From assembly GCA_018268955.1 (NCBI GenBank), contig JAFDVO010000038.1:50835-114834 (forward strand): a stretch of 64,000 nucleotides of DNA. The letters are read 5' to 3'. Made by a program: the position numbers and the translations under genes. Of the stretch, positions 1-8,118 are shown one piece after another (position 1 is the first letter of the stretch; the number at the start of each line of letters is the position of its first letter). The stretch comes from Acidobacteriota bacterium (GTDB taxonomy: Bacteria; Acidobacteriota; Vicinamibacteria; Vicinamibacterales; CAVVIG01). The notes beneath the pieces are model-generated. The model had not been told where the DNA came from, did not search any database, and worked only from the letters and a program-made list of their open reading frames with translations.

Positions 1-1077
1 CCGGTCGTCGTCTTCTCGATGGTGAGCGGGGTTGTCGCCGACGCGATGGACCGGCGGCGCGTGCTGTTGATCACGCAGACCGCCGCGGGAGCCGTGGCCC
101 TCGCCCTCGCGGTGCTCGCCTACCGCGGCCTGGCCGCTGTCTGGCCAATCTACGCGCTGTCCGCCGTCGGTGCGGCCGTGAGCGCCTTCGACCTGCCCGC
201 GCGTCAGGCGCTGGTGCCGACGCTTGTCCCGCGCGAGCACCTGCCGAACGCGATCAACCTGAACTCGATCCTGTTCCAGACCGCGTCCGTCCTCGGGCCC
301 GCGCTCGCCGGCCTCGTCATCGCCTGGAGCGGTGTGTCAGCGGCGTACTTCTTCAACGCGCTGTCGTTCGGGTTCGTCATCCTCGCGCTGGTGCTGATGC
401 GCGACGTCCCGAGCCTGCCTCCCTCGGAGAGCGGCCGGAAGGACGACCTCTCCTGGGCTGCCGCCATGGAGGGGGTCAGATTCGTCTTCCGCTCCCCGCT
501 CATCCGCTCGACGATGCTGCTGGACTTCTTCGCGACGTTCTTCGCGTCGGCGACGGCGCTCCTGCCGATCTTCGCGCAAGACATCCTGCATGTCGGCGCG
601 ACAGGCTACGGCTGGCTGTTCGCGGCCCCTGCGGTCGGCTCCTTCGTCACAGGCGTGGCCATGGTCCCGCTCACCGAGCGGATCCGCCGGCGAGGTGCCG
701 CCATCGTCTGGGCGGTCGTGGGGCACGGCGTTGCCACGGTCGTGTTCGGCTTCTCCCGCCACTTCTGGCTGACGTTCGCCTGTCTCGCCATGGTGGGCGC
801 CACGGACACGGTCAGCACGGTGCTGCGTAACGTCATCCGGCAGCTCGAAACCCCCGATCGCCTGCGCGGCCGCATGACCGGCATCAACATGGTGTTCTTC
901 ATGGGCGGACCGCAGCTCGGTGAGCTCGAGGCGGGTGCGGTGGCCAACTCGTTCGGCGCGCCGTTCTCGGTGATTTCGGGTGGCATCGGCTGCCTCATCG
1001 TCACCGCGTGGATTGCGTGGAAGACGCCACGCCTGCGCGCCTACTCGACCGACGATGTGAGGCCAGTGGCGGGGTGA
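1..1077 (+). CDS. MFS transporter, 5'-truncated by window edge
   Basis: Inner-membrane major facilitator superfamily exporter of the EntS/MFS_3 type. The reading frame is open to base 1, so the true start and roughly the first 50 residues lie outside the window; an internal ATG at 19 is not the start. The MFS motif A loop (GVVADAMDRRR) is visible near the beginning, followed by alternating hydrophobic segments (about nine or ten remain) and a charged cytoplasmic loop in the middle (SESGRKDDLSW). MFS_3 proteins export small molecules such as siderophores or drugs by proton antiport; the substrate cannot be read from the sequence. The next gene starts 5 bp after the stop, so the two are probably co-transcribed. 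Confidence 0.85.
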   Translation, partial: PVVVFSMVSGVVADAMDRRRVLLITQTAAGAVALALAVLAYRGLAAVWPIYALSAVGAAVSAFDLPARQALVPTLVPREHLPNAINLNSILFQTASVLGPALAGLVIAWSGVSAAYFFNALSFGFVILALVLMRDVPSLPPSESGRKDDLSWAAAMEGVRFVFRSPLIRSTMLLDFFATFFASATALLPIFAQDILHVGATGYGWLFAAPAVGSFVTGVAMVPLTERIRRRGAAIVWAVVGHGVATVVFGFSRHFWLTFACLAMVGATDTVSTVLRNVIRQLETPDRLRGRMTGINMVFFMGGPQLGELEAGAVANSFGAPFSVISGGIGCLIVTAWIAWKTPRLRAYSTDDVRPVAG

Positions 1078-1082
1078 CGAGG

Positions 1083-1559
1083 ATGGCAGCAGTGATCGGG
1101 TTGATCGCAGACACACATGGGCAACTGCGGCCGGAGGTGATACAGGCGCTCGCCGGTGTCCACCTGATTGTGCACGCCGGCGATGTCGGCCCCGCCGCCG
1201 TGCTGGCGGGGCTGTCTGCGATCGCGCCGTGCTTCGCGGTGTCGGGCAACGTCGATGACCGGGATGATCCGATGCTCCCCCGGGAGCGGTCGCTCCCTGT
1301 GGGAGGTCTCACCCTGCATGTGAGCCACGGTGACGAGCTCGGGAGCCCAAAGCCCGATGCGCTCCTGGCCCGCTACGACGCCGACATCATCGTCTACGGT
1401 CACACGCACCGGGCCCTGGTCCACCGCGGACCCGACGGGCGGCTCGTGGTGAACCCGGGTGCCGCGGGGCCGCGACGATTCAATCTCGAGCCGAGTGTCG
1501 CCATTCTCACCGTGGATGGTCGGCATGCGGACGTGCGCATCGTCCCGTTGCGACCGTAG
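1083..1559 (+). CDS. YfcE/MJ0936-type metallophosphoesterase
   Basis: A 158-residue single-domain calcineurin-like phosphoesterase. All family metal-binding blocks are present in order: DTHG near residue 10, GDV, GNVDD, SHGD and GHTH, followed by NPGA. These ligate two divalent metals and support hydrolysis of phosphomono- or diesters in the cytoplasm. The ATG at 1083 puts the first beta strand (IGLIADTHG) right at the N terminus, as in the family, and avoids overlap with the transporter gene. The physiological substrate of this family is usually unknown. Length and motifs look intact. Confidence 0.88.
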   Translation: MAAVIGLIADTHGQLRPEVIQALAGVHLIVHAGDVGPAAVLAGLSAIAPCFAVSGNVDDRDDPMLPRERSLPVGGLTLHVSHGDELGSPKPDALLARYDADIIVYGHTHRALVHRGPDGRLVVNPGAAGPRRFNLEPSVAILTVDGRHADVRIVPLRP

Positions 1560-1592
1560 CGGTCACGCTTCAGCGTGACCGACGAAAGCCAC

Positions 1593-2000
1593 TCAGTACC
1601 CGATGACCCTCAGGCCGGGAATCCGCGAGAAGTCCTTCACGTTGCGGGTGACGAGCGGGGCATTGTCGCGCACGGCAGCCGTGGCAATCAGGAGGTCCAT
1701 CGCCGCCACCGTCCGCTGGCCCGAGGTCGAGGCGGCCAGCAGACGGGCGTAGGTCGTCGCGAATTCCTGGTCCGGGTACGTGACGAGCAGGCCGGACAGA
1801 AGTTCATCCAGCCGCTCGTGCTCCTGCATGGGCTTTCGGTACAGCTCGGCTCCGGCCCGCAGCTCACAGACGACATGCACGGACACCGCGAGGATCTCCT
1901 CCTCATCGAATGTCTCGATCAGATCGAGCGCTTGTCCTGGCCGCTCATTCGTCAACTCGCGCAGCAGATCGATCAGAAACGAGCTGTCCAGATGAATCAT
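1593..2000 (-). CDS. vapC: VapC-type PIN-domain toxin
   Basis: A 135-residue PIN-domain ribonuclease, the toxin half of a type II toxin-antitoxin pair. Conserved acidic residues fall at expected places: Asp5 in MIHLDSSFLID, Glu46 in VCELRAG, Asp102 in AMDLLIA, and Asn120/Asp123 in TRNVKDF near the C terminus. VapC toxins cleave tRNA or rRNA when not bound by antitoxin. The ATG overlaps the stop codon of the upstream antitoxin gene as ATGA, indicating translational coupling. The family call is firm; the RNA target is not predictable. Confidence 0.88.
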   Translation of the reverse strand: MIHLDSSFLIDLLRELTNERPGQALDLIETFDEEEILAVSVHVVCELRAGAELYRKPMQEHERLDELLSGLLVTYPDQEFATTYARLLAASTSGQRTVAAMDLLIATAAVRDNAPLVTRNVKDFSRIPGLRVIGY

Positions 2001-2230
2001 CGGGTTGCAGCCCGCGCGGGTTCGCGGCGCCGCGCCTGGACCATCCGGTCCATCTGTTCGAGCGCCTCGGGCGCCACCCGGATGCGGCGGGCGCGCTCGA
2101 GGAACCGTCCGACAGTGGGCTGCGGTCCGAAGTGCTCCTTGATCACGTCCGAGAAGGACTGCCCTTCGCGTTTGCGACCAGCCAGCAGTGTGTATGCAGC
2201 CATATCGATGGTGATCGTTTTGACAGCCAT
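1997..2230 (-). CDS. vapB: VapB-like antitoxin
   Basis: A 77-residue protein directly upstream of and overlapping the PIN toxin gene by four bases. The N terminus (MAVKTITIDMAAYTLLAGRKREGQ) resembles short VapB antitoxins of the VagC/DUF217-like type; the basic, arginine-rich C-terminal half would be the toxin-binding segment. Such proteins neutralise VapC and usually autorepress the operon. I start at the ATG at 2230 rather than the in-frame GTG 15 bases upstream because MAVKTITID is the typical beginning. Sequence alone gives a weak match; context carries most of the call. Confidence 0.75.
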   Translation of the reverse strand: MAVKTITIDMAAYTLLAGRKREGQSFSDVIKEHFGPQPTVGRFLERARRIRVAPEALEQMDRMVQARRREPARAATR

Positions 2231-2307
2231 GCACTGATCGTGCACTTAGCCTGTACGCGGAGTCAAGAGCGGGATGACCAGTGGGCGACTGTGCGAGGAT
2301 TGGCGCC

Positions 2308-3708
2308 ATGCGCCAAGCACTCATCGCTGTCATCTCCGCTCTTGTCCTGCGAGCCGTTCCTGCCGTCGCGCAGGGCGCCGTCGACCCGACCGCGGCGCTA
2401 CTGCAGGAGATCATCCGTCTCGACACCAGCAACCCGCCCGGCCATGAAGGGCTGATCGACGAGCTGCTGGCGAGCAAGCTGAAGCCCCTTGGGTTCGAGG
2501 TGACGATCGTTCCCACACCCGAAGCGGGAAAGTCGCACCTGATCGCGAGGCTCAAGGGTGATGGCAGCAAGCGACCGGTGCTCCTGGCTGCGCACGCGGA
2601 CGTTGTCGGCGTGGAGCGCGACAAGTGGACCGTCGATCCGTTTGGCGGCGTCATCAAGGACGGCCATGTCTACGGGCGCGGGGCCATCGACTTCAAGGGC
2701 GGCATGGCCGTGTTCGCACGCGCCGTCATGCAACTCGCCGAGCGGAAGGTTCCGCTCTCGCGGGACGTCATCTTCGTCGTCGAAGCCGATGAGGAGGCCG
2801 CGCAGTACAACACGTCATGGCTTGCGCAGAGCCACTGGGCCGAGATGGACGCCGAGTTCGCGCTCAACGAGGGCGGCTGGATCATCGCGGACGATGCGGG
2901 GAAGGTGAGGTACGTGAGCGTGTCCACCGCCGACAAGTCGTCCGTGGGCATCATCGTGAGCGCCACCGGCACGTCCACGCATTCATCGATGCCGCGGCCG
3001 GACAACGCCATCTTCGCGCTCTCGAAAGCGCTGGCGAAGATTGCCGGCTACGAGTTCCCGGTGCAGCTCACCGACGCGAACCGGAAGTTCATCGCAGTGC
3101 TGGCGCGAACCTCGCCGCAGCCGCTCGCCGGCTATTACCAGGCGCTGCTGGGCGGGGCGGATGCGGCTGCCCGCGCCGCGGCCGACCGCGAGATCAGCAA
3201 GGACCCGCTGATGCACGCGATCATCCGCAACACCATCGCGCCGGTCATCATCAACGGCGGGTTCCGCAGCAACGTCATCCCGGGATCAGCGGAGGCGACG
3301 TTGAACGCGCGCCTGCTCCCGGCGGTCGATCCGAAGGCGGTCGTGGCCGCGCTCCAGAAGCTGGTCGACGATCCGGCGGTGACCGTGCGGTTGTCGAACC
3401 CGAACGCAGGCCCCTCGCGCACGCCGGTCTCGCCAGAAGACAACGAGCTCTATCGCGCGCTCGAGAAGCACGCGAAGGCGACCTTCGCCGGTGCCGAGGT
3501 CACGCCGTACACGTTCCAGGCGGGCACCGACGCTGGCGCGTGGCGCAGCCGGGGCGTGCCGGTCTACGGCATCTATCCGTACCCCATTACCGCGGACGAA
3601 CTCACGCGCATGCACGGCAACGACGAGAAGGTGAGCATCGATTCCCTGCGCAAGGGCACCGAGATGATCTTCAACACGCTCGTCGAGGTGGCGGGGAAGG
3701 GCAGGTAG
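2308..3708 (+). CDS. Exported M20-family metallopeptidase
   Basis: A 466-residue zinc peptidase of the M20 (ArgE/DapE/carboxypeptidase Ss1) family. Residues 1-22 form a signal peptide ending near AVAQG, so it is exported. Metal and catalytic motifs: His96-x-Asp98 in AAHADVVG, RGAIDFKGG, the Glu-Glu pair in VEADEEAA, and a late His in RMHGNDEK. The segment around residues 200-350 is the dimerisation lid. M20 enzymes remove terminal amino acids from peptides or deacylate amino acids. The ATG at 2308 gives the best signal peptide; an upstream in-frame GTG at 2281 would add nine residues before it. The stop codon lies inside a G-rich repeat array. Confidence 0.88.
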   Translation: MRQALIAVISALVLRAVPAVAQGAVDPTAALLQEIIRLDTSNPPGHEGLIDELLASKLKPLGFEVTIVPTPEAGKSHLIARLKGDGSKRPVLLAAHADVVGVERDKWTVDPFGGVIKDGHVYGRGAIDFKGGMAVFARAVMQLAERKVPLSRDVIFVVEADEEAAQYNTSWLAQSHWAEMDAEFALNEGGWIIADDAGKVRYVSVSTADKSSVGIIVSATGTSTHSSMPRPDNAIFALSKALAKIAGYEFPVQLTDANRKFIAVLARTSPQPLAGYYQALLGGADAAARAAADREISKDPLMHAIIRNTIAPVIINGGFRSNVIPGSAEATLNARLLPAVDPKAVVAALQKLVDDPAVTVRLSNPNAGPSRTPVSPEDNELYRALEKHAKATFAGAEVTPYTFQAGTDAGAWRSRGVPVYGIYPYPITADELTRMHGNDEKVSIDSLRKGTEMIFNTLVEVAGKGR

Positions 3709-3780
3709 GGCTGGCTGGGCAGGGACGGCAGGTAGGGCAGGTAGGGCAGACATCCAGCCCGCCTTGCCAGCCCCGCCTGC
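3693..3780. repeat. GGGCAGGTA-type G-rich array between convergent genes
   Basis: A GGGCAGGTAGGGCTGG-type array covers the last codons of the M20 peptidase and its 3' flank (3693-3751), followed by C-rich inverse copies (3754-3780). Runs GGG at 3699, 3708, 3717 and 3722 are separated by 6, 6 and 2 bases, so the mRNA fits the intramolecular G-quadruplex pattern. It separates two convergent genes and may act as a terminator. Confidence 0.7.
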
Positions 3781-3798
3781 TCTCTGTTCGTGCCCCTG

Positions 3799-4635
3799 TC
3801 AGTCCCGCCGCTTGTCGTAGTCCCGCTCGGCGTCGACGCGGCGCTTGTTCTCGTCCTCGCTCGTCTCGCCGATGTGCGTGCTCTCACCGCCTGTTTCGAG
3901 ACCGATCACGTCCCCGGGCTGCGCGCGTCCGTCGAGGTACGGGCTGTCCTCGGCCTGGCGCACCGTGGTGCGGTCCGCGTCGGCGACGACACGATCCTGG
4001 CGATCGCGGTTGTCGCCACGCACGTCAGCCCGATCCGGGGACGACTCGCGGGCGATCATCTGTTCCGCCTGCAACTCGCCAAGCGCGCGCCCGACCTTGC
4101 CGGACGGATAGTCCTCGGTCGGCACATAGGCGTCGGTTGCAGCCGTTGGTTCCGCGCTGCCCTCGAAGCCGGTCACGCTGCGGGCCCACCACTCGGGCTG
4201 CGTGAACTCGGGCAGTGTCCAGGCGGGCGCGAGTGGGTCGGGACTCATCATGACCGTCGACGCATCTCTGCACGCGGTGCAGATGCTGTCGTTCATCTGG
4301 CGGATCCCGTTTTCGTCGAGGCGCTGGAACTCGTCACGGTCGAAGCCGGGGAACCGGCTGATGCGGTCCTTGGAGAGGTTGACCACGATCGCATCGCGGT
4401 CGTCGTCGATGCGCGCGTGGCCGATCGGGACGAGGAAGTTCTTCGACGTGAACCACCCGCCGGAGTCGACCACGACGTAGTAGGGGCGCATGGACGTGTT
4501 GTCCACGATGAACCCCTCGACGGTTCCGAGCGTTTCCATCTCGTCGTTGCGTACCTTCATCCCGTCGAAGAACAGCTCGGGCGCCTGCACCCGGTCAGCG
4601 TCCACGTACCTCAGCCACGGCAGCGGATGATCCAC
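3799..4635 (-). CDS. PRC-barrel domain protein
   Basis: About 278 residues. The N-terminal ~110 residues look like a PRC-barrel beta-barrel (MKVRNDEMETLGTVEGFIVD, then YYVVVDSGGWF and LVPIGHARID). The rest is acidic, low in hydrophobics and ends in a charged tail (ENKRRVDAERDYDKRRD), probably disordered. PRC-barrel proteins of this type are usually linked to stress or envelope functions; no reaction is known. I start at the GTG at 4635 because AGGAGG followed by five bases precedes it, a far better ribosome site than exists for the ATG at 4650 or GTG at 4662. It is transcribed divergently from pepF. Confidence 0.65.
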   Translation of the reverse strand: MDHPLPWLRYVDADRVQAPELFFDGMKVRNDEMETLGTVEGFIVDNTSMRPYYVVVDSGGWFTSKNFLVPIGHARIDDDRDAIVVNLSKDRISRFPGFDRDEFQRLDENGIRQMNDSICTACRDASTVMMSPDPLAPAWTLPEFTQPEWWARSVTGFEGSAEPTAATDAYVPTEDYPSGKVGRALGELQAEQMIARESSPDRADVRGDNRDRQDRVVADADRTTVRQAEDSPYLDGRAQPGDVIGLETGGESTHIGETSEDENKRRVDAERDYDKRRD

Positions 4636-4717
4636 GTTTACCTCCTGCATTCGAGCGCCCACATGCGCCCGTCCTCCAGCAGAGCAAGAACGCAGCCGGG
4701 TCGCGTATCATGCCGGG

Positions 4718-6577
4718 ATGGACCTGCTCGCCACGGCCGACACATCGGCTGCCGCCACCCTCCGGGAACGCAGCGAGATCGACGATCGCTACAAGTGGAA
4801 CCTGACCAGCATCTTCGCGGACTGGGACGCGTGGAGCGCTGCCTACCAGACGCTCGATGAGCGCATCAGCGGTTTCGCGCGGTTGCAGGGGACGCTCGCG
4901 CACGGGGGCGACCGGCTGCTGGCGGCACTCCGTCTGCGGGATGAGATTGGGCAACTGTCGTACAAGGTCTGGTATTTCACCTCCCTGCAGTACGACCAGG
5001 ACCAGCGCGACAACGGGGTCGACGGCAAACGTCAGCAGGTCCAGATCCTCTTCGCCAAGGCTGCGCAGGCATCGGCATGGTTCGACCCGGAGTTGCTGGC
5101 CATCCCCCTGGCGACCGTTCAGCAGTGGATGGCGTCGGATCCGGACCTCGCCCTGTACCGCTTCGCCATCGAGGACCTCTACCGTCAGCAGGAGCACGTG
5201 CTCGACGAAAAGGGAGAGCACCTGCTCTCGCTCTCGAGCCGGTTCTCGTCGGCGCCGAGGGACGCGTACTCCGCGCTGTCGACAGCGGACCTGAAGCCGC
5301 CGACGATCACCCTGCCGAGCGGGGCGAGTGCGACCCTGACCTACGGCCAGTACCGGGCACTGCTGACCTCAAATCGCCACCAGCCGGACCGCGCGGCGGC
5401 GTTCCGCGCCTTCCACGAGATCTTCAACGTCAACGCGAACACGTACGCGGCGCTCTACAACGGCGTCCTGCAGCGCGACTGGTTCTACGCGCAGGCGCGT
5501 GGCTACAGGACGATGCTGGAGGCCGCGCTCCATGGCAACAACATCCCGGTGGCCGTCGTCGAGAACCTCGTCGAGCAGACGAAGGCGGGCGCCGCACCGG
5601 TGCAGCGCTATCACGCGCTGCGGCGCCGCGTACTCGGACTCGAGACGTACCACACGTACGATTCGTCCATTCCGCTGGTCGATATCGACGAGAACTATCC
5701 GTACGACGAGGTGGTCGGGTGGTTGCCAGCGTCGGTGGCACCGCTGGGTGGCGAGTACCAGCGGATGCTGCAGGAGATCCTCGACGCCCGGTGCATAGAC
5801 GTCTACGAGAACCAGGGGAAGCGCAGCGGCGCCTATTCCGCACCGGTGTACGGCTGCCACCCATTCATGCTGTTGAACTACAACGACACGCTCGACGCAG
5901 CGTTCACGCTCGCGCATGAGATGGGCCACTCGATGCACACGCGCCTGGCGCACGCGCACCAGCCCTTCGTGTACGCCGGCTACACGATCTTCGTCGCGGA
6001 AGTGCCCTCGACGCTGAGCGAGGCGCTGTTCCTGCGGTTCATGCTGGAGCGCACGTCCGACCCGAAGCAGCGTGTCGTGCTGCTGCAGCACGCCATCGAC
6101 GGCATCATCGGCACGTTCTACACGCAGGTGATGTTCGCCGACTTCGAGCTGCAGGCGCACCGCCTCGTCGAGGAGGGGAAGCCGATCACCGCCGAGGTAC
6201 TCGGGGAGATCTACTTCGGCCTCCTGAAGGCGTACAACGGACGTGCGTTCGACTACGACGAGGAGTCACGCCTGACGTGGGCGCGGATTCCGCACTTCTT
6301 CGGCACGCCGTACTACGTCTACCAGTACGCGACGTGCTACGCCTCGAGCGCGCTGATCCTGCAGGACATCCTCAATGCGCCGGAGGCCGAACGGCCCGCC
6401 GCCGTCGACCGCTACCTGACGCTCCTGAAGGCAGGCGGCAGCGACCATCCGATGGCGCTGCTGCAGCGGGCGGGCGTGGACCTGAGCCGCCCCGAAACCG
6501 TCGGTGCCGTGGTGCGCCAGCTCGATGCGCTCGTCACGCAGATGGAAGGGGCGATCGAGGAACTGAATCTTATGTAG
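4718..6577 (+). CDS. pepF: Oligoendopeptidase F (M3 family)
   Basis: A 619-residue cytoplasmic zinc oligopeptidase. The zinc site His400-Glu401-x-x-His404 (HEMGHSMHT) lies about two thirds along the chain, as in PepF, with the third ligand Glu expected in the following helix (EVPSTLSEALF). The N-terminal half is the helical PepF domain that forms the substrate channel (RYKWNLTSIFADWDAW is typical of the start). PepF degrades peptides of roughly 7-17 residues. Length matches the family and nothing is truncated. No signal peptide is seen. The 3' end overlaps the convergent amine oxidase gene by eight bases. Confidence 0.93.
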   Translation: MDLLATADTSAAATLRERSEIDDRYKWNLTSIFADWDAWSAAYQTLDERISGFARLQGTLAHGGDRLLAALRLRDEIGQLSYKVWYFTSLQYDQDQRDNGVDGKRQQVQILFAKAAQASAWFDPELLAIPLATVQQWMASDPDLALYRFAIEDLYRQQEHVLDEKGEHLLSLSSRFSSAPRDAYSALSTADLKPPTITLPSGASATLTYGQYRALLTSNRHQPDRAAAFRAFHEIFNVNANTYAALYNGVLQRDWFYAQARGYRTMLEAALHGNNIPVAVVENLVEQTKAGAAPVQRYHALRRRVLGLETYHTYDSSIPLVDIDENYPYDEVVGWLPASVAPLGGEYQRMLQEILDARCIDVYENQGKRSGAYSAPVYGCHPFMLLNYNDTLDAAFTLAHEMGHSMHTRLAHAHQPFVYAGYTIFVAEVPSTLSEALFLRFMLERTSDPKQRVVLLQHAIDGIIGTFYTQVMFADFELQAHRLVEEGKPITAEVLGEIYFGLLKAYNGRAFDYDEESRLTWARIPHFFGTPYYVYQYATCYASSALILQDILNAPEAERPAAVDRYLTLLKAGGSDHPMALLQRAGVDLSRPETVGAVVRQLDALVTQMEGAIEELNLM

Positions 6578-7931
6578 TCGTCGCGCCGAGCAGATGGGTG
6601 GCTCGGACCTCGGCGGCTGCGCGGTGGCCACTCTCGACGGCGCCGTTCATGTAACCCTGCCAGCGCAGGCTCGTGTGCTCGCCTGCGAAGACGATCTTGC
6701 CGCAGGGTTGCGCGAGCCACCCGCGCAGTGCGGGACTGAAGGACGGGTCGAAGAACGCGTATCCGCCCCGTGACCACGAGTCCGTCTCCCATCGCGCCTG
6801 TTTCCAGCCGACGAGGTGGGCCTGCTTCGACCCGAGCCACTCGAGCGACCGGACCAGCCCCTCGATGCCTTCCCGTTCGACGAGGTCGTGCGTGGCATCG
6901 CTGGCCGAACCACCCGCGAGCAGCGTGAGGATGCCGGCCTTGCCGCGCTGCTCCTCATTCGCTTCCCACCCGGCACCGAACGGCAGCGCTGACCCGAATG
7001 CCCGTGGACGCGTCGCGGCGCGCCAGAACCGCTGGTCGAACTGCAGCAGGGTTTTCGTGGCCCGGCCGTAGGCGAGCGTGGCGAGGGCATCGTGCTGCTG
7101 GACCGGAAGCGCGGGGGTGATCGGGATGCGGCGGAGCAGCGGGGCAGGGATCGCGAGCACCAGGTAGTCCGCCTGCATCTGTGCCCGGGCGCGTCCGTTG
7201 CGGACCGACGCCCGGATGGTGCCGCCTCGCTGCGAGACGCCGAGCAGCTCGGTGTTCAGGTGCAAGCGATCCCCGAGCACCGCCGCGAGCACGGCGGTCA
7301 GCCGATCGTTCCCGCCGCTGATCCGGTACATGCGCCCCGCTGCGGCGTCATCCTCCGACGAGAACTCGTGGACCAGCTGGAGCAGCGAGAGCTCAGCGGG
7401 GTCGGCGAGGAAGAAGCCGCGAAGGCCCTGCACGGTCGCGCGCAGTTCCTCATCCGCGTGGACGTCGTCCAGCCACTGCGCGACGGATCGGCGGCCGAGC
7501 TCCGCGGCGACCGGGGAGTTCCATCTCGATTCGATCGTCCGGTACCGCCGGGCGTCGGGAGCGAGCGCCTGTGCGAGCCGCTCCCACCCACGTCCTGCCG
7601 TGCGGGTGACGATGCGGATCGTGCCGGTCCGGGTCTGGCGCGCGTAGCCGAATCCACTGCTCAGGATCCGGACCTGTTCGAGCCCGAACTCGTCCGCGAG
7701 GGCACGAATGGCGGCGTGTTCCTCGTCGATCAGGTCGCCGCCGGCTTCGGCATGCTGGCCGTCGATGAAGCCGTCACGGAGCGTCCAGACCCGTCCTCCC
7801 ACGCGATCGCGTGCATCGATGAGCGATACCGTGGCGCCCATGCCGGCGAGGTCGCGCGCGGCCACGAGCCCAGCCAGGCCCGCGCCCGCCACCAACACCG
7901 ACACTCCAGCCAGACTCGCGTCGTTCGCCAC
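6570..7931 (-). CDS. Flavin-dependent amine oxidase family protein
   Basis: A 453-residue FAD enzyme of the monoamine oxidase/flavin amine oxidoreductase family. The dinucleotide-binding fold is at residues 10-40 (VAGAGLAGLVAARDLA then SLIDARDRVGGRVWT), and the C-terminal FAD contact (IVFAGEHTSLRWQGYMNGAVESG) is near residues 415-440. Such enzymes oxidise amines to imines using oxygen; the substrate is not evident. It shows no signal peptide. The gene is convergent with pepF and divergent from the DUF5916 gene across a 187-bp intergenic region. Confidence 0.88.
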   Translation of the reverse strand: MANDASLAGVSVLVAGAGLAGLVAARDLAGMGATVSLIDARDRVGGRVWTLRDGFIDGQHAEAGGDLIDEEHAAIRALADEFGLEQVRILSSGFGYARQTRTGTIRIVTRTAGRGWERLAQALAPDARRYRTIESRWNSPVAAELGRRSVAQWLDDVHADEELRATVQGLRGFFLADPAELSLLQLVHEFSSEDDAAAGRMYRISGGNDRLTAVLAAVLGDRLHLNTELLGVSQRGGTIRASVRNGRARAQMQADYLVLAIPAPLLRRIPITPALPVQQHDALATLAYGRATKTLLQFDQRFWRAATRPRAFGSALPFGAGWEANEEQRGKAGILTLLAGGSASDATHDLVEREGIEGLVRSLEWLGSKQAHLVGWKQARWETDSWSRGGYAFFDPSFSPALRGWLAQPCGKIVFAGEHTSLRWQGYMNGAVESGHRAAAEVRATHLLGATTT

Positions 7932-8118
7932 ACCCCAACTCTATTGGAAACCGGGGGGCAGGTGGGTAGACTTTCAGGCGGTCCATCGACAACCGAAGTG
8001 CGTCCCGCCCTGGCCTCGGTCGGCCGAGGGCGGGGGCCGTACCCTCGCGTGATCCGGATGAGCCTGCCCGCCGGGCAGATGTCGGGAACTCGTTGTGTTC
8101 GTGTCGGTTCAGGGAATC